From NCBI RefSeq assembly GCF_021129305.1, contig NZ_JAJOMB010000005.1:310001-374000 (forward strand): a DNA stretch of 64,000 nucleotides, in the 5' to 3' direction. The position numbers and the translations under genes were made by a program. The stretch is from Kineosporia babensis (GTDB taxonomy: Bacteria; Actinomycetota; Actinomycetes; Actinomycetales; Kineosporiaceae). Under the pieces are notes generated by a model. The model had not been told where the DNA came from, ran no database searches, and worked only from the letters and a program-made list of their open reading frames with translations. Positions 36,906 through 46,366 of the stretch are shown piece after piece (the first letter of the stretch is position 1; every line of letters starts with the position of its first letter).

Positions 36906-39725
36906 TCACCGGGCAGTCACCGCCCGCAGTTCATCCGGCCCGCCGGTGATCGCGATCTGGCCCTGGATATCAGTACGGAAAGTCTTGGCCCCCAAACGTT
37001 TCAGCATGTCCAAAGCTCCAGGCGCCGGATGACCGTAGTCGTTGTCCGCCCCCACCCCGATCAGTGCGACCTTGGGCTGCAGGAATCGGTACAGCTTCTC
37101 CTCCTGATTGGCCGAGCCGTGGTGCGAAAGCACAACGACATCCACCGGATAGGCCGTGCCCGGCACCGCGCCGAGGGTACGCAGCAGAGCGCGTTGGGCC
37201 TCGGGCTCGACATCTCCGAGCGCAGCGATCCGCACGCCCCGCACCTGGGCGAACAGCACCACGCTGGCGTTGTTGATCTCCTCGCCCTCCGGATCGGCGC
37301 CGGCCGCAAGCCCTTGCCGAACCGCGGAGGCCGAAGGCGGTACCAGACGCCAATTCACCTGCCATTCAACAGCACCCGCGGTACCGCTGAGCTCGCTGGA
37401 CACCGGGATCACCCGTCCTCGTTGCGCCAGGCTGGTCACTTCGTCGGCCTGCGGGTCGGGCAACGGCACCGGGCTGACGAAGACCACCGGGCTCCCTCGC
37501 CCGCCGAGCGCGCCTTCCAGACCGGCCGCGTGATCGGCATGGAAATGGGTGATCAGGACCATGTCGAGGTGTCGCACGCCGAGTCGGCGCAGGCATCGAT
37601 CAGCCAGCGCCGGATCCGGACCGGCGTCGACGAGAACGGCGCGGTCCGGGCCGCTGCGAATGGCGGTGGCCGAGCCCTGACCGACGTCGCACTGCACCAC
37701 CAGCCAGTCGTCCGGTGCACCCCCACCGATGAACACCGGTACCCAGCGCGGCAGGATCAGGCAGACCGCCACCACCGGGGGAAGAAGCGCGGCCGTGCGC
37801 CAGGCCCGTCGCATGAGCAGGCTCAAGCACAGCAGGGTCAGCGCGGCCAGCAGCACTGATCCGAACAGACCGCCGGGCCAGGGCAACGAGCCCGCAGGAA
37901 CATCGGCCGCGCGGTGAGCCACCAGGGCGATCCACTGTGTGGCCAGGCCTCCGATCCAGGCCACCGCGGCAGCCCCGTCCGGCCAGATCAGTGAAAGGGC
38001 GGCTGCTGCCACGCCCGCCACCGTGGCCGGTGCCACCGCGGCGTCGGCCAGCAGGTTGGCCGGTACCGAGACCAGGCTGACCACCGGATCGAGCAGGATC
38101 GTCACCGGCGCGGTGGTGACCTGCGCGGCTACCGGCACCGCGAGCGCGACCACCAGCCCGGGCGGCCAGCGCCGAAGCCGATGCAGCCAGACCGGAACCA
38201 GCAGCAGAAGGCCAGAAGTGGCCAGCACCGAGAGCGCGAAGCCGAAACTGCGGGCCAGCCAGGGATCGACGCCGAGCAGGACGATCACGGTGGCGGCCAG
38301 CATCGGCACCCCGGCCCCACGCCGCGCCAGCAACGCCGCGACCAGGCCCAGCACCCCCATCACGGCGGCCCGCAGCACACTCGGCTCGGGCCGGGCGAGG
38401 ATCACGAAGCCCGCGATGACCAGCACCGTGCCTCCGGCCTGCAAGTACCGGTTCTTGCTGACGACACCGATGAGCAGGAACGAGATCACCGCGAGAATAC
38501 TGACGTTGCTGCCACTTACGGCCGTGAGGTGAGTCAGTCCGGCATCCTGCAGGTCGGTCTTCAGCTCCGGATCGAGGTTGGAGGTGTCGCCGACCACGAG
38601 CGCAGGCAGCAGGCCCCGCGCATCGGCGGGCAGCCCAGAACAGGCTTCCCGCAGCCCTTGGCGCAGATGCTCGGCAAATCGCCAGGGCCAGGAACCTGGA
38701 TCGGTGACGACCGGCTTGCCTCTCGGGAAGGCGATCGCGGCCTCGGGTTGCCCGGAGCCACCCGGTTCCAGCCTGGCCAACGCTGTGACTCGCTGACCCG
38801 CAACAACTTCGCCCCAGGCTCCCGAAGCGAAGACCACCAGGAGCGCATCGCTGTCCAGCACATTCTGCCGGACCTCGAGCTGTTCCATCTTGACCCGGAC
38901 CACGTACAGCGGATCACCGCCGAAGGAACTACTGGCCAGCTCACGCGGATCTCCGGAAATGCGACCGGTGAATCGCACCGACGCCCCGGCCTCAGCAGCT
39001 GTGGTGAGCGGATCACGCTCGCGGTGCAGCAGACGCAACCCGGCAACTGTCAGCACCGGAACGATCAGCGCAAGAACCAGCAACACCCCCACACCCCAGG
39101 CCTGAGGTGGCGTTCGAGCCCGGAACCGTCCCGCCCCACGACGGCCGAATCCTTCCGTCGGTTGAACAACGCCGCCAGATCGCTTCGCCTTGGAGCGAGT
39201 TGAAGCACCGCCGGACGAACTGTTCGCCACCCGGCGCCCTCGCCGCCGACCCGCACGAAGGTCCAGGGCATCAGGCTGGAGCGGCATGGCTTCCGGCAAT
39301 GCGAACGAACTGGAAGGGCGAACTGACCGCGGAGATCCTGTCGCCCGGGACAGCCTCGGTAGCTGCGACATCCGAACTGCAAGCGCCAATCCGGCGAGCA
39401 GGAGGAATCCCAGCACCGCAGCGATCAGCAGTACCGTCCGAGCCGGGAGCAGCAGCACACCCCAGGTGGCTGACCAGGCCGCGACCGCACCGGGAATCAG
39501 ACGGAGATCCGGGTGAGGCCGCGGAACCCGCCGCCGCTGAGGAGGTTTGCCGTTCCCACCCGACCACCGCCGTACGTCAGCCCAGAAACCCTGCTCCTGT
39601 GACCCGTCCAAAGGTCCTGCTCTGCCGGATTCACCCCGCGACCTGCGCCAACCCCGCAAACCCGGCCCAGCCCGTCGTTCCGACCGCTCTCCGGCCCTCA
39701 CCACATCACCCCCTCTGCGGATCAC
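36906..39725 (-). CDS. comEC: ComEC/Rec2 DNA-uptake channel protein
   Basis: 939 residues. An N-terminal charged stretch and two membrane spans lead to a long OB-like periplasmic loop. The Competence domain (about 375-630) has many spans, opening with GLTHLTAVSGSNVSILAVIS, the typical signature. The C-terminal metallo-beta-lactamase domain has QCDVGQGSATAIRSG and LITHFHADHAAGLEGAL (the HxHxDH motif) and VVVLSHHGSANQEE. It would translocate single-stranded DNA and may degrade the other strand. The GTG start overlaps the comEA stop (GTGA). Other com genes are not in the window. Confidence 0.95.
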   Translation of the reverse strand: MIRRGGDVVRAGERSERRAGPGLRGWRRSRGESGRAGPLDGSQEQGFWADVRRWSGGNGKPPQRRRVPRPHPDLRLIPGAVAAWSATWGVLLLPARTVLLIAAVLGFLLLAGLALAVRMSQLPRLSRATGSPRSVRPSSSFALPEAMPLQPDALDLRAGRRRGRRVANSSSGGASTRSKAKRSGGVVQPTEGFGRRGAGRFRARTPPQAWGVGVLLVLALIVPVLTVAGLRLLHRERDPLTTAAEAGASVRFTGRISGDPRELASSSFGGDPLYVVRVKMEQLEVRQNVLDSDALLVVFASGAWGEVVAGQRVTALARLEPGGSGQPEAAIAFPRGKPVVTDPGSWPWRFAEHLRQGLREACSGLPADARGLLPALVVGDTSNLDPELKTDLQDAGLTHLTAVSGSNVSILAVISFLLIGVVSKNRYLQAGGTVLVIAGFVILARPEPSVLRAAVMGVLGLVAALLARRGAGVPMLAATVIVLLGVDPWLARSFGFALSVLATSGLLLLVPVWLHRLRRWPPGLVVALAVPVAAQVTTAPVTILLDPVVSLVSVPANLLADAAVAPATVAGVAAAALSLIWPDGAAAVAWIGGLATQWIALVAHRAADVPAGSLPWPGGLFGSVLLAALTLLCLSLLMRRAWRTAALLPPVVAVCLILPRWVPVFIGGGAPDDWLVVQCDVGQGSATAIRSGPDRAVLVDAGPDPALADRCLRRLGVRHLDMVLITHFHADHAAGLEGALGGRGSPVVFVSPVPLPDPQADEVTSLAQRGRVIPVSSELSGTAGAVEWQVNWRLVPPSASAVRQGLAAGADPEGEEINNASVVLFAQVRGVRIAALGDVEPEAQRALLRTLGAVPGTAYPVDVVVLSHHGSANQEEKLYRFLQPKVALIGVGADNDYGHPAPGALDMLKRLGAKTFRTDIQGQIAITGGPDELRAVTAR

Positions 39726-40591
39726 ACCCGGACCAGTGGTCGCAGCTTCTCCATGGTCGTGTCACCGATGCCGGACACCTCGTTGAGATCGTCGACCGTG
39801 GTGAATCTGCCGTTGCTCTCACGCCACTCGACGATCCGCCCAGCCAGCACCGGCCCCACACCAGGCAATTCGTCCAGCTGAGCAACCGTGGCCGTGTTCA
39901 GATCCACCGGCGCCCCGGATCCGGCGCCCGAGGCACCACCGCCGGCCGAACCGGTCCCCGGATCGGGCCCCACCGCAACTTCGTCGGGAATCTTCTGCCC
40001 CGGCTTGGGAACCAGAATTCGCTCACCGTCAACCACTTTGCGGGCCAGATTGATCCGTGCCAGATCAGCCTTCGGAGTCGCTCCCCCGGCCGCCTCGATC
40101 GCGTCCTGCACCCGGGCGTCCAACCCCAGCGCTACCACCCCTGGGCTGCGCACCTGACCGACCACATGCACCCGGGCCTGTGCAGCGCCGTCCGCAACAG
40201 CAGGCTGCGCCGACGAGGATCCGGCCTGCGGCGTCGCCTGGGGAACCGGCGTTGGCGAATCCTCCGGGACCGCCTCTGAAGTACTTACCAGCGACGAAGT
40301 TTCACCGATCGCAGTGCCGTCATCGCTGGGGCGTAACGCCAGCACGACCACAACGGCCACCACGGCCAGAGCCGCGACCCCCGCCGCGACCGCAGCCCGA
40401 ACCGGCACCTCCCAGCGGGCTCCGCCCGGAACCCGGCCCCGGATCAACCCTTCCCGAAGCTCACGCAGGGCCTGCTCATCGTCCCTGCTACCCCCGCTCG
40501 ACCAGTCGCGCGGCCAGGTCGCGAACTCCTCGGGCTCCCCCGGAGCATCGAGAACTCCTGCGGGTTCGTCACTCTCACGCTCGGATCGCAT
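39722..40591 (-). CDS. comEA: ComEA family DNA-binding protein
   Basis: 289 residues. Cytoplasmic N-terminal 90 residues, one membrane span near 95 (AAVAAGVAALAVVAVVVVLAL), a Pro/Ser/Gly linker, an SLBB domain (ARVHVVGQVRSPGVVALGLD), and a C-terminal helix-hairpin-helix pair (VDLNTATVAQLDELPGVGPV, GRFTTVDDLNEVSGIGDTTM). Binds double-stranded DNA outside the membrane and passes it to ComEC. Coupled to comEC by a 4-bp overlap. 97 bp downstream of degV. Confidence 0.95.
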   Translation of the reverse strand: MRSERESDEPAGVLDAPGEPEEFATWPRDWSSGGSRDDEQALRELREGLIRGRVPGGARWEVPVRAAVAAGVAALAVVAVVVVLALRPSDDGTAIGETSSLVSTSEAVPEDSPTPVPQATPQAGSSSAQPAVADGAAQARVHVVGQVRSPGVVALGLDARVQDAIEAAGGATPKADLARINLARKVVDGERILVPKPGQKIPDEVAVGPDPGTGSAGGGASGAGSGAPVDLNTATVAQLDELPGVGPVLAGRIVEWRESNGRFTTVDDLNEVSGIGDTTMEKLRPLVRV

Positions 40592-40688
40592 GAACCGACG
40601 TTAGACAGCCCGGCCACCCGAAACCCAGCCAGAAAAAGGAACTGTGGATAAACCAGCCCTCGTGTACGTCAGTCGGGCGCGGGAGATC

Positions 40689-41585
40689 TCAGACGTCGCG
40701 GGCGACGACCACGCCCACTGCCCCCGGTCCGACATGAGCGCCGATCACCGGCCCGACTTCGGCCACCGGGACCTCACCCAGCCCGGGCAGCCGTTCATGC
40801 AGGAGACCGGCCAGTTCACCGGCGCGTTCGGGGGCGCGCAGGTGATGAATGGCGACCGAGGTTCCCACCCCGTCACCGGTTTCGTCGGGCCCGGTCACCT
40901 CGGCCACCGTGAGCTCGAACAGCCTGGTCAGAGCACGCTGCGTGGTACGAACCCGCTCCAGCGGCTCGAGTCGTCCGTCGGCCAGGGCGAGCACCGGTTT
41001 GATGGTGAGCGCGGAGCCCAGCCAGGCCGTGGCTGCCCCGATCCGCCCACCACGGCGCAGGAACTCCAGCGTGTCGGCGTAGATGTAGATAGAACTGTTC
41101 AGCGAGCGCCGAGAGGCGAGCCGGGCGACGTCCTCCACCTCGGCTCCGGCCGCGGCCGCCTGCGCCGCCGCCTGGACCCCGAAGCCGAGCCCCATCCCCA
41201 GCGACCGCGAGTCGACCACCTCGACCGTCAGCCCCTCAGCGGCGACCTCCGAAGCTGCGAGCCGGGCCGCCGCCACCGTGCCCGACATGTCCCCGGAGAT
41301 GTGCACCGACACCACCGCCCGGTGACCACGGGCCTGGAGCCGCCGATACGTGTCGATGAACACCTGCGGAGACGGTCGGGAGGTGGTGACCGGTTTGTCT
41401 GCACGCAGGGCCGCCACCACTTCGTCCGCGCCGAAGGTGATCTCGGTGCCCGAGCCGATGTCCTCCGGACGGGCGACTCCGCCCACGACTACCTGCAAAG
41501 GAACCACCGTGACACCGAGCTCGGCCGCCATCGCAGCCGGCAGGTAGGCAGTGGAATCGGTGACAACGGCAACGGAACCGGCCAT
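40689..41585 (-). CDS. DegV family fatty-acid-binding protein
   Basis: 298 residues. Opens with VAVVTDSTAYLPAAMAAELG, contains TSRPSPQVFIDTYRRLQARG and VVSVHISGDMSGTVAAARLA, and ends with a lobe containing IGAHVGPGAVGVVV. All are DegV signatures. DegV-like (FakB) proteins bind a fatty acid and in Firmicutes present it to the FakA kinase; the partner in actinobacteria is not visible here. ATG start, 61 bp after the GGDEF gene. The DegV-comEA-comEC-holA order is a recurrent actinobacterial arrangement. Confidence 0.95.
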   Translation of the reverse strand: MAGSVAVVTDSTAYLPAAMAAELGVTVVPLQVVVGGVARPEDIGSGTEITFGADEVVAALRADKPVTTSRPSPQVFIDTYRRLQARGHRAVVSVHISGDMSGTVAAARLAASEVAAEGLTVEVVDSRSLGMGLGFGVQAAAQAAAAGAEVEDVARLASRRSLNSSIYIYADTLEFLRRGGRIGAATAWLGSALTIKPVLALADGRLEPLERVRTTQRALTRLFELTVAEVTGPDETGDGVGTSVAIHHLRAPERAGELAGLLHERLPGLGEVPVAEVGPVIGAHVGPGAVGVVVARDV

Positions 41586-41646
41586 GGTTGCCGAGGCTAG
41601 CGCGGATGCCGGCGAACCGGCAGGCCGCCCGGCGATCTTCTGGTGA

Positions 41647-42861
41647 TCAGGCTTCCGGTTCCGGTTTGCCGGCGCTCTCGCGCACCTCCGGGGAGGGGAC
41701 GCTGGCCGGTGTCTCGTCCTCTTCCTTCATCCGGGCCGCGGCCCGGCGCTTCAGCGAACGGCGCAGCGACAGGTCCTGGATGGCGCGTTCCAGCAGTCCT
41801 TCGAGGTCGTCGGCGTCCCAGGGCACCAGCGTCGCGATCCCGGCACTGACCCGGCCCTGCCAGATGTCACGCGGCAGATCGACCTTCTCCCCCAGGTGGG
41901 ACCGGATCCGCCGCTCCATCTCCAGCGGCGACGTACCCGTGCCCGGGCCGATCATGACGAACTCGTCCCCGGCCCAGCGAGCCACGATGTCGGTGGCCCG
42001 GGTGGCCGCCCCGAGCGCCTCCGCCACCGCCACCAGCACCTTGTCGCCGTCCCGGATGCCGTGTTCCTCGTTGATCCCGCGCAGCGTGTCCACGTCCACG
42101 ACCAGCGCGTGCACCGCGTGTCCCTGCCGCCGGGCCAGGTCGATCATCGGGCGGGCCACCAGTTCCAGGCCCTTGCGGTTGGCCACCCCGGTCAGCGGGT
42201 CCTTGACCGACTGCTCCATGACCTGACGATGCGCGTCCACCAGGGCCATCGCGGCGCTGGTGCGGGCCCGGCGGACGGCGGCGGCGAGCACTCCCGCCGC
42301 GGCCACCAGCAGCAGCATGTTTCCCCAGCGGGCGGCCTCGTCGACGGTGAAGTTGCCCCGGCCGACCGCGGTGACCACGCAACCCGCCCAGAGCGCACCG
42401 CAGGCCGCCAGAACCGCCCAGAACCAGTTCCGCGCGGTGACCACGCAGGCCGCCGCGGCGGCGAGGATCAGCTCGGCGGCCGGCCAGTACTGGTCGATCA
42501 GCCCGGCCCGGGCACAGGCCGCGCTGGCCGCGATGATCGGCACCACGGCCGCCGCGGTCTCCCGGCGCCAGCCGGGCAGCCGACGGGTCGAGGCGAGGAA
42601 GCCGATCAGCACGAAGAGCACCGCGCAGACGCCGTCGACGGCGATCAGGGCCCCGCGGTAGCCGCCGACATCCATGAACAGGCCGAGCACGGCGCTGACG
42701 GCGTGGATGACCGCGAAGCCGAGGCACAGACGAGGCAGGCCGAGGCTGGTGGCGTCGCCGGCTTTGGGCGCGAGGTAGGCAGGACTCACCAGGAAAAGAT
42801 CGGTCGGCGACGGTGTCCGCTTGAGACGTCTCCCGGCCCGTACGAACGCTCCTTTGTCCAC
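41647..42861 (-). CDS. membrane diguanylate cyclase (GGDEF)
   Basis: 404 residues. Residues 35-195 contain about five or six membrane spans (FAVIHAVSAVLGLF, LIAVDGVCAVLFVLIGFLA, AELILAAAAACVVTA, MLLLVAAAGVLAAAV). Then a GGDEF domain: DPLTGVANRKGLELV, and the active-site loop ARWAGDEFVMIG, i.e. AGDEF, a variant found in active cyclases. An RATD sequence five residues upstream fits the allosteric c-di-GMP I-site (RxxD). The C-terminal 45 residues are charged. GTG start, divergent from recQ with 54 bp between starts. Confidence 0.92.
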   Translation of the reverse strand: MDKGAFVRAGRRLKRTPSPTDLFLVSPAYLAPKAGDATSLGLPRLCLGFAVIHAVSAVLGLFMDVGGYRGALIAVDGVCAVLFVLIGFLASTRRLPGWRRETAAAVVPIIAASAACARAGLIDQYWPAAELILAAAAACVVTARNWFWAVLAACGALWAGCVVTAVGRGNFTVDEAARWGNMLLLVAAAGVLAAAVRRARTSAAMALVDAHRQVMEQSVKDPLTGVANRKGLELVARPMIDLARRQGHAVHALVVDVDTLRGINEEHGIRDGDKVLVAVAEALGAATRATDIVARWAGDEFVMIGPGTGTSPLEMERRIRSHLGEKVDLPRDIWQGRVSAGIATLVPWDADDLEGLLERAIQDLSLRRSLKRRAAARMKEEDETPASVPSPEVRESAGKPEPEA

Positions 42862-42915
42862 AGGCGCGGGTCCGGCGGTTCAGAACTGTCGGGGGTGCGT
42901 GGGAGTCTCGATGCC

Positions 42916-45057
42916 GTGACGACAACACCCACCGCCACCCGCAACCACGAGGTCCGCGCCCGCGCCGAAGAGGCACTGCGCGGGCTGGTCGGCTCCCCGC
43001 AGGCCACACTGCACGAAGACCAGTGGTCGGCGATCGAGGCGCTGGTGGTCGATCACCGGCGGGCCCTGGTGGTGCAGCGCACCGGCTGGGGCAAGTCCGC
43101 GGTGTACTTCGTGGCCACCGCTCTGCTGCGGGCGGCCGGGGCCGGGCCGACCATCATCATCTCCCCGTTGCTGGCGCTGATGCGTAACCAGATAGCCGCC
43201 GCCGAGCGGGCCGGGATCCGGGCGGTCACGGTCAACTCCTCCAACCTGGACGAGTGGGCCGAGGTCTACCGCTCGATCGAGGCCGGCGAGGTCGACGTGC
43301 TGCTGGTGTCGCCGGAGCGGCTGAACAATCCCGACTTCCGTGAACGGGCGCTGCCCCGGCTGACCGCGGCGACCGGCCTGGTGGTGATCGACGAGGCGCA
43401 CTGCGTCTCCGACTGGGGGCACGACTTCCGGCCGGACTACCGGCGGATCCGCACGCTGCTGGCCGAACTGCCCGCCGGCATCCCGGTCCTGGCCACGACG
43501 GCAACCGCGAACCAACGGGTGACGTCCGACGTCGCCGAGCAGTTGTCGGTCACCGGAACCTCGACTCTGGACGACGTGCTGGTGCTGCGCGGCACGCTGG
43601 ACCGGGCCTCGCTGCACCTGGCCGTGGTCGAGCTGGCGAACCCGGCGCAGCGCCTGGCCTGGCTCGCCCAGAACCTGCGGACGCTGCCCGGGTCGGGGAT
43701 CATCTACTGCCTCACCGTGGCCGCCACCGACCAGGTCAGCGAGCATCTGCGGCAGGCCGGTTACGAGGTCGCCGCCTACTCCGGCCAGACCGAGGAGACG
43801 CAGCGCCGGGCGGCCGAGTCCGACCTGCTGGGCAACCGGGTCAAGGCGCTGGTCGCCACCTCGGCCCTGGGCATGGGCTTCGACAAGCCGGACCTCGGCT
43901 TCGTCATCCACCTGGGCGCGCCGCCCTCCCCGATCGCCTACTACCAGCAGGTCGGCCGGGCCGGGCGTGGCCTGTCCCAGGCCACCGTGGTGCTGCTGCC
44001 CGGCCGGGAGGACCGCGAGGTGTGGAACTACTTCGCCGGCCTGGCCTTCCCGGCCGAGCACCAGGTGCGCGCCACGCTGGAGGCGCTGGCCGACCGGGAG
44101 GGCGCGATGTCCACCCAGCTGCTGGAGACCCGGGTCGACCTGAACCGCACCCGGCTGGAGATGATGCTGAAGGTGCTGGACGTGGACGGCGCCGTGCAGC
44201 GGGTGCGCGGCGGCTGGGTCAGCACCGGCCGGCCCTGGCAGTACGACGAGGACCGCTACGAACGGGTGCGGGCCGCCCGCCGCACCGAAGAGCAGTCGAT
44301 GCTCGACTACGTGCACACGCCGCACTGCCGCATGCAGTTCCTGCGGCGCACCCTCGACGACGACGCGGCGGCGCCCTGCGGCCGCTGCGACCGGTGCGGC
44401 GGGGTCCAACTCGACCTTCAGGTGGCCGAGGCCGATGTGCAGTCGGCCGGCCAGGTGCTGGACCGGCCCGGCGTGCCGGTGGACCCCCGTAAGCAGTGGC
44501 CCAACGGCCTGTCCGAGGTGGGGGTCGCGCTGAAGGGCCGGATTCCTCCGGGTGAGCAGGCCGGGCCGGGGCGGGCCATCGCCGGTGTCACCGACCTGGG
44601 CTGGGGTGCGCAACTGCGGGAGCTCTTCCATCCGGACTCACCCGACGGCGAAGTTCCGGTTCCGCTACGGCACGCGATCGTGGCGGTGCTCGAGCACTGG
44701 GAGATCCCCGAGCAGCCGCAGAGCATCGTGGTGATCGAGTCGCTCTCCCGGCCGCACCTGGTGCGTCACCTGGCCGAGGGCCTTTCCAAGTATCTGCGGC
44801 TGCCGGTCTCGGCCCGGCTCGTGCCGGACCGGTCGGTGCCGCCGAACGAGGGCGCGGCCAACTCGGCCCAGCGGGTACGGGCCGTGGCCGGCCGCTACAC
44901 CTTCACCCCCGAACCCGGTGGGCCGGCGATTGATGGCGCACCGGTGCTGCTGATCGACGACCGCACGATCACCGGGTGGACGCTGACAGTGGCGGCCCGG
45001 CAACTGCGTCAGGCCGGGGCCAGCGCGGTCTACCCCCTGGTGCTCGCCACGAACTAA
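42916..45057 (+). CDS. recQ: RecQ-family helicase with C-terminal phosphoribosyltransferase-like domain
   Basis: 713 residues from the GTG at 42916. The 3'-5' helicase motifs are complete: motif I RTGWGKSAVYFVA, Ia IIISPLLALMRNQ, II VIDEAHCVSDWGHDFRPDY, III LATTATANQRV, VI QQVGRAGRGLSQA. A Zn-binding region follows (CRMQFLRR, CGRCDRCGG). The last 170 residues have a ComF-type phosphoribosyltransferase look: NSAQRVRAVAGRYTF and VLLIDDRTITGWTLTVAARQ near residue 680, where PRTases have DDxxTTGxT. No HRDC domain is seen. Role in recombination or restart is inferred from the helicase family. Confidence 0.93.
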   Translation: MTTTPTATRNHEVRARAEEALRGLVGSPQATLHEDQWSAIEALVVDHRRALVVQRTGWGKSAVYFVATALLRAAGAGPTIIISPLLALMRNQIAAAERAGIRAVTVNSSNLDEWAEVYRSIEAGEVDVLLVSPERLNNPDFRERALPRLTAATGLVVIDEAHCVSDWGHDFRPDYRRIRTLLAELPAGIPVLATTATANQRVTSDVAEQLSVTGTSTLDDVLVLRGTLDRASLHLAVVELANPAQRLAWLAQNLRTLPGSGIIYCLTVAATDQVSEHLRQAGYEVAAYSGQTEETQRRAAESDLLGNRVKALVATSALGMGFDKPDLGFVIHLGAPPSPIAYYQQVGRAGRGLSQATVVLLPGREDREVWNYFAGLAFPAEHQVRATLEALADREGAMSTQLLETRVDLNRTRLEMMLKVLDVDGAVQRVRGGWVSTGRPWQYDEDRYERVRAARRTEEQSMLDYVHTPHCRMQFLRRTLDDDAAAPCGRCDRCGGVQLDLQVAEADVQSAGQVLDRPGVPVDPRKQWPNGLSEVGVALKGRIPPGEQAGPGRAIAGVTDLGWGAQLRELFHPDSPDGEVPVPLRHAIVAVLEHWEIPEQPQSIVVIESLSRPHLVRHLAEGLSKYLRLPVSARLVPDRSVPPNEGAANSAQRVRAVAGRYTFTPEPGGPAIDGAPVLLIDDRTITGWTLTVAARQLRQAGASAVYPLVLATN

Positions 45058-45627
45058 CCCGCCATGAAATGAGGAGATAAGACGCTCGGCTCCGTCCGAA
45101 GGCCAACGGTCCGCCGAACGAAGGAAGGCTCGGTCCTCGCCACCCCCGGGGAGGGGACGAACGCGCGGAGGGAAGCGCGTCGGCGAGGACCGAGCCGATC
45201 AGGGGCCGCCGTTCCACGTGGCGGTAAAGCGGTGCAACAGCAGTAAAGATTCAACAGCAGAGGACGTTTCGGTGCGGCGACGCCCATGACAGTCACCAGC
45301 CACAGGAGCCGTCCTTCAACGTCGATGCCGTGAGCCAGGCCGGAACCAGCCCGACAGTGGCCGAGCAGCCGGTGCCCCGATCCTACAGAGCGGGCCAGAC
45401 TCCCAGCAGCATCCGGACCACCCTCCCATCACACGAAAGCTCCTGCCAAGAAAAAGAAATCAGACCATGTCGCGAAAGGCAACGCACCACCATCGACCAA
45501 GAATCCGCCGCATCGGGCACCCAACCCGCCCTGCTGATTCACTCCAGTTGATCGACCCCAGGCAAGTCGATCCACTGGGCCATCGCACCAAGCCGATTCA
45601 CCGTTTCCGGCCCGCCCGGTCCGAGAC
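45058..45627. other. 570-bp spacer without a supportable gene
   Basis: Contains a strong long stem-loop (45127-45196) after recQ. From about 45200 to 45627 the sequence is less GC-rich than the neighbours, with short frames on both strands that lack SD sites and recognisable motifs. I see nothing else there. Confidence 0.7.
45127..45196. other. 15-bp perfect inverted repeat, possible structured RNA or terminator
   Basis: GGCTCGGTCCTCGCC (45127-45141) and GGCGAGGACCGAGCC (45182-45196) are exact reverse complements. The 40-nt interior can fold again: ACGCGC (45161-45166) pairs with GCGCGT (45175-45180). Starts 70 bp past the recQ stop. It lacks a T-run on the plus strand. Confidence 0.85.
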
Positions 45628-46161
45628 TCAGACCAACAGCACAACCTGCCGCCGGGACTCATCCGTCAATCGGTAACGCGCGCAACCCACCGTCAGCAGC
45701 AGCGCCCCCAGGTCCAGCGCCCAGACCACGCTTCCCGCCGCCAGCGGCCGCACGGCAACCTCGGCCGCCTCAGCCAGCCAGACCGCGAACGACCGGCGCG
45801 GCATCACCGCCACCTCGACCAGTTCATGCTTCAGATGCACGGTTTCGCGCCGCACCTCGATCTCCGCAGGCGGCGCCGGCCAGCCCCGGCCGTTGAGCAG
45901 ATCGATCCGGAAGCGGCCGACCCACTCGACCGTTTCCCCGCCGGGCCACGGATCCAGGATGCGCGGGACGAGACCGGGCGAACGCAGACCCCACCCGGCA
46001 CCCCGCGCGACCTGCTGCGGAATACCTTCGACCCCGCCAACCGGCCGATCAGGAACAGGCACGGCAGGACCAGGTGGGGCAGAAGCGAATTCTCGCGCCC
46101 CGGAAGACGATCCCGAACCAGCCTTCACTTCAGGAACATGCGCCTCTGCATCTTCCACCAC
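45628..46161 (-). CDS. hypothetical protein divergent from the Scr1-like regulator
   Basis: 177 residues from a GTG at 46161, with AGAGAGG seven bases upstream, a good SD. The first 75 residues are Pro/Gly/Ala-rich. The C-terminal 100 (ILDPWPGGETVEWVGRFRID, VHLKHELVEVAVMPRRSFAV, WALDLGALLLTVGCARYRLT) look like a folded alpha-beta domain. I do not recognise the family. Divergent from the XRE regulator with 205 bp between starts, so it may be a regulatory target of it. Confidence 0.65.
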   Translation of the reverse strand: MVEDAEAHVPEVKAGSGSSSGAREFASAPPGPAVPVPDRPVGGVEGIPQQVARGAGWGLRSPGLVPRILDPWPGGETVEWVGRFRIDLLNGRGWPAPPAEIEVRRETVHLKHELVEVAVMPRRSFAVWLAEAAEVAVRPLAAGSVVWALDLGALLLTVGCARYRLTDESRRQVVLLV

Positions 46162-46366
46162 ACTAGGCCTCTCTCACGGTGCCGCACGTCGGTTCAGCTC
46201 CCGGTTCTCGAGATGACGTGCATCTAACTCCTCCTGCGGCGAATTGACAACTATCAGAAGCGGTTTGCTGAAAAAGTTTGAGCAAATTCCGGCCAGAACA
46301 ACGAACCCGCCAGTAGATAGTGTTCAATTGCCTGACAAGAAAAATCAGATGGAAAGGTCTAGCACC

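Noticed and set aside
36478-36909. Minus-strand frame in the comEC-holA spacer
   Set aside because: Composition follows the simple repeat (Gly/Arg/Val/Trp), with no SD or motif.
45330-45551. Small plus-strand frame after recQ
   Set aside because: No SD, no hydrophobic or domain pattern, low-complexity Ser/Thr/Gln content.
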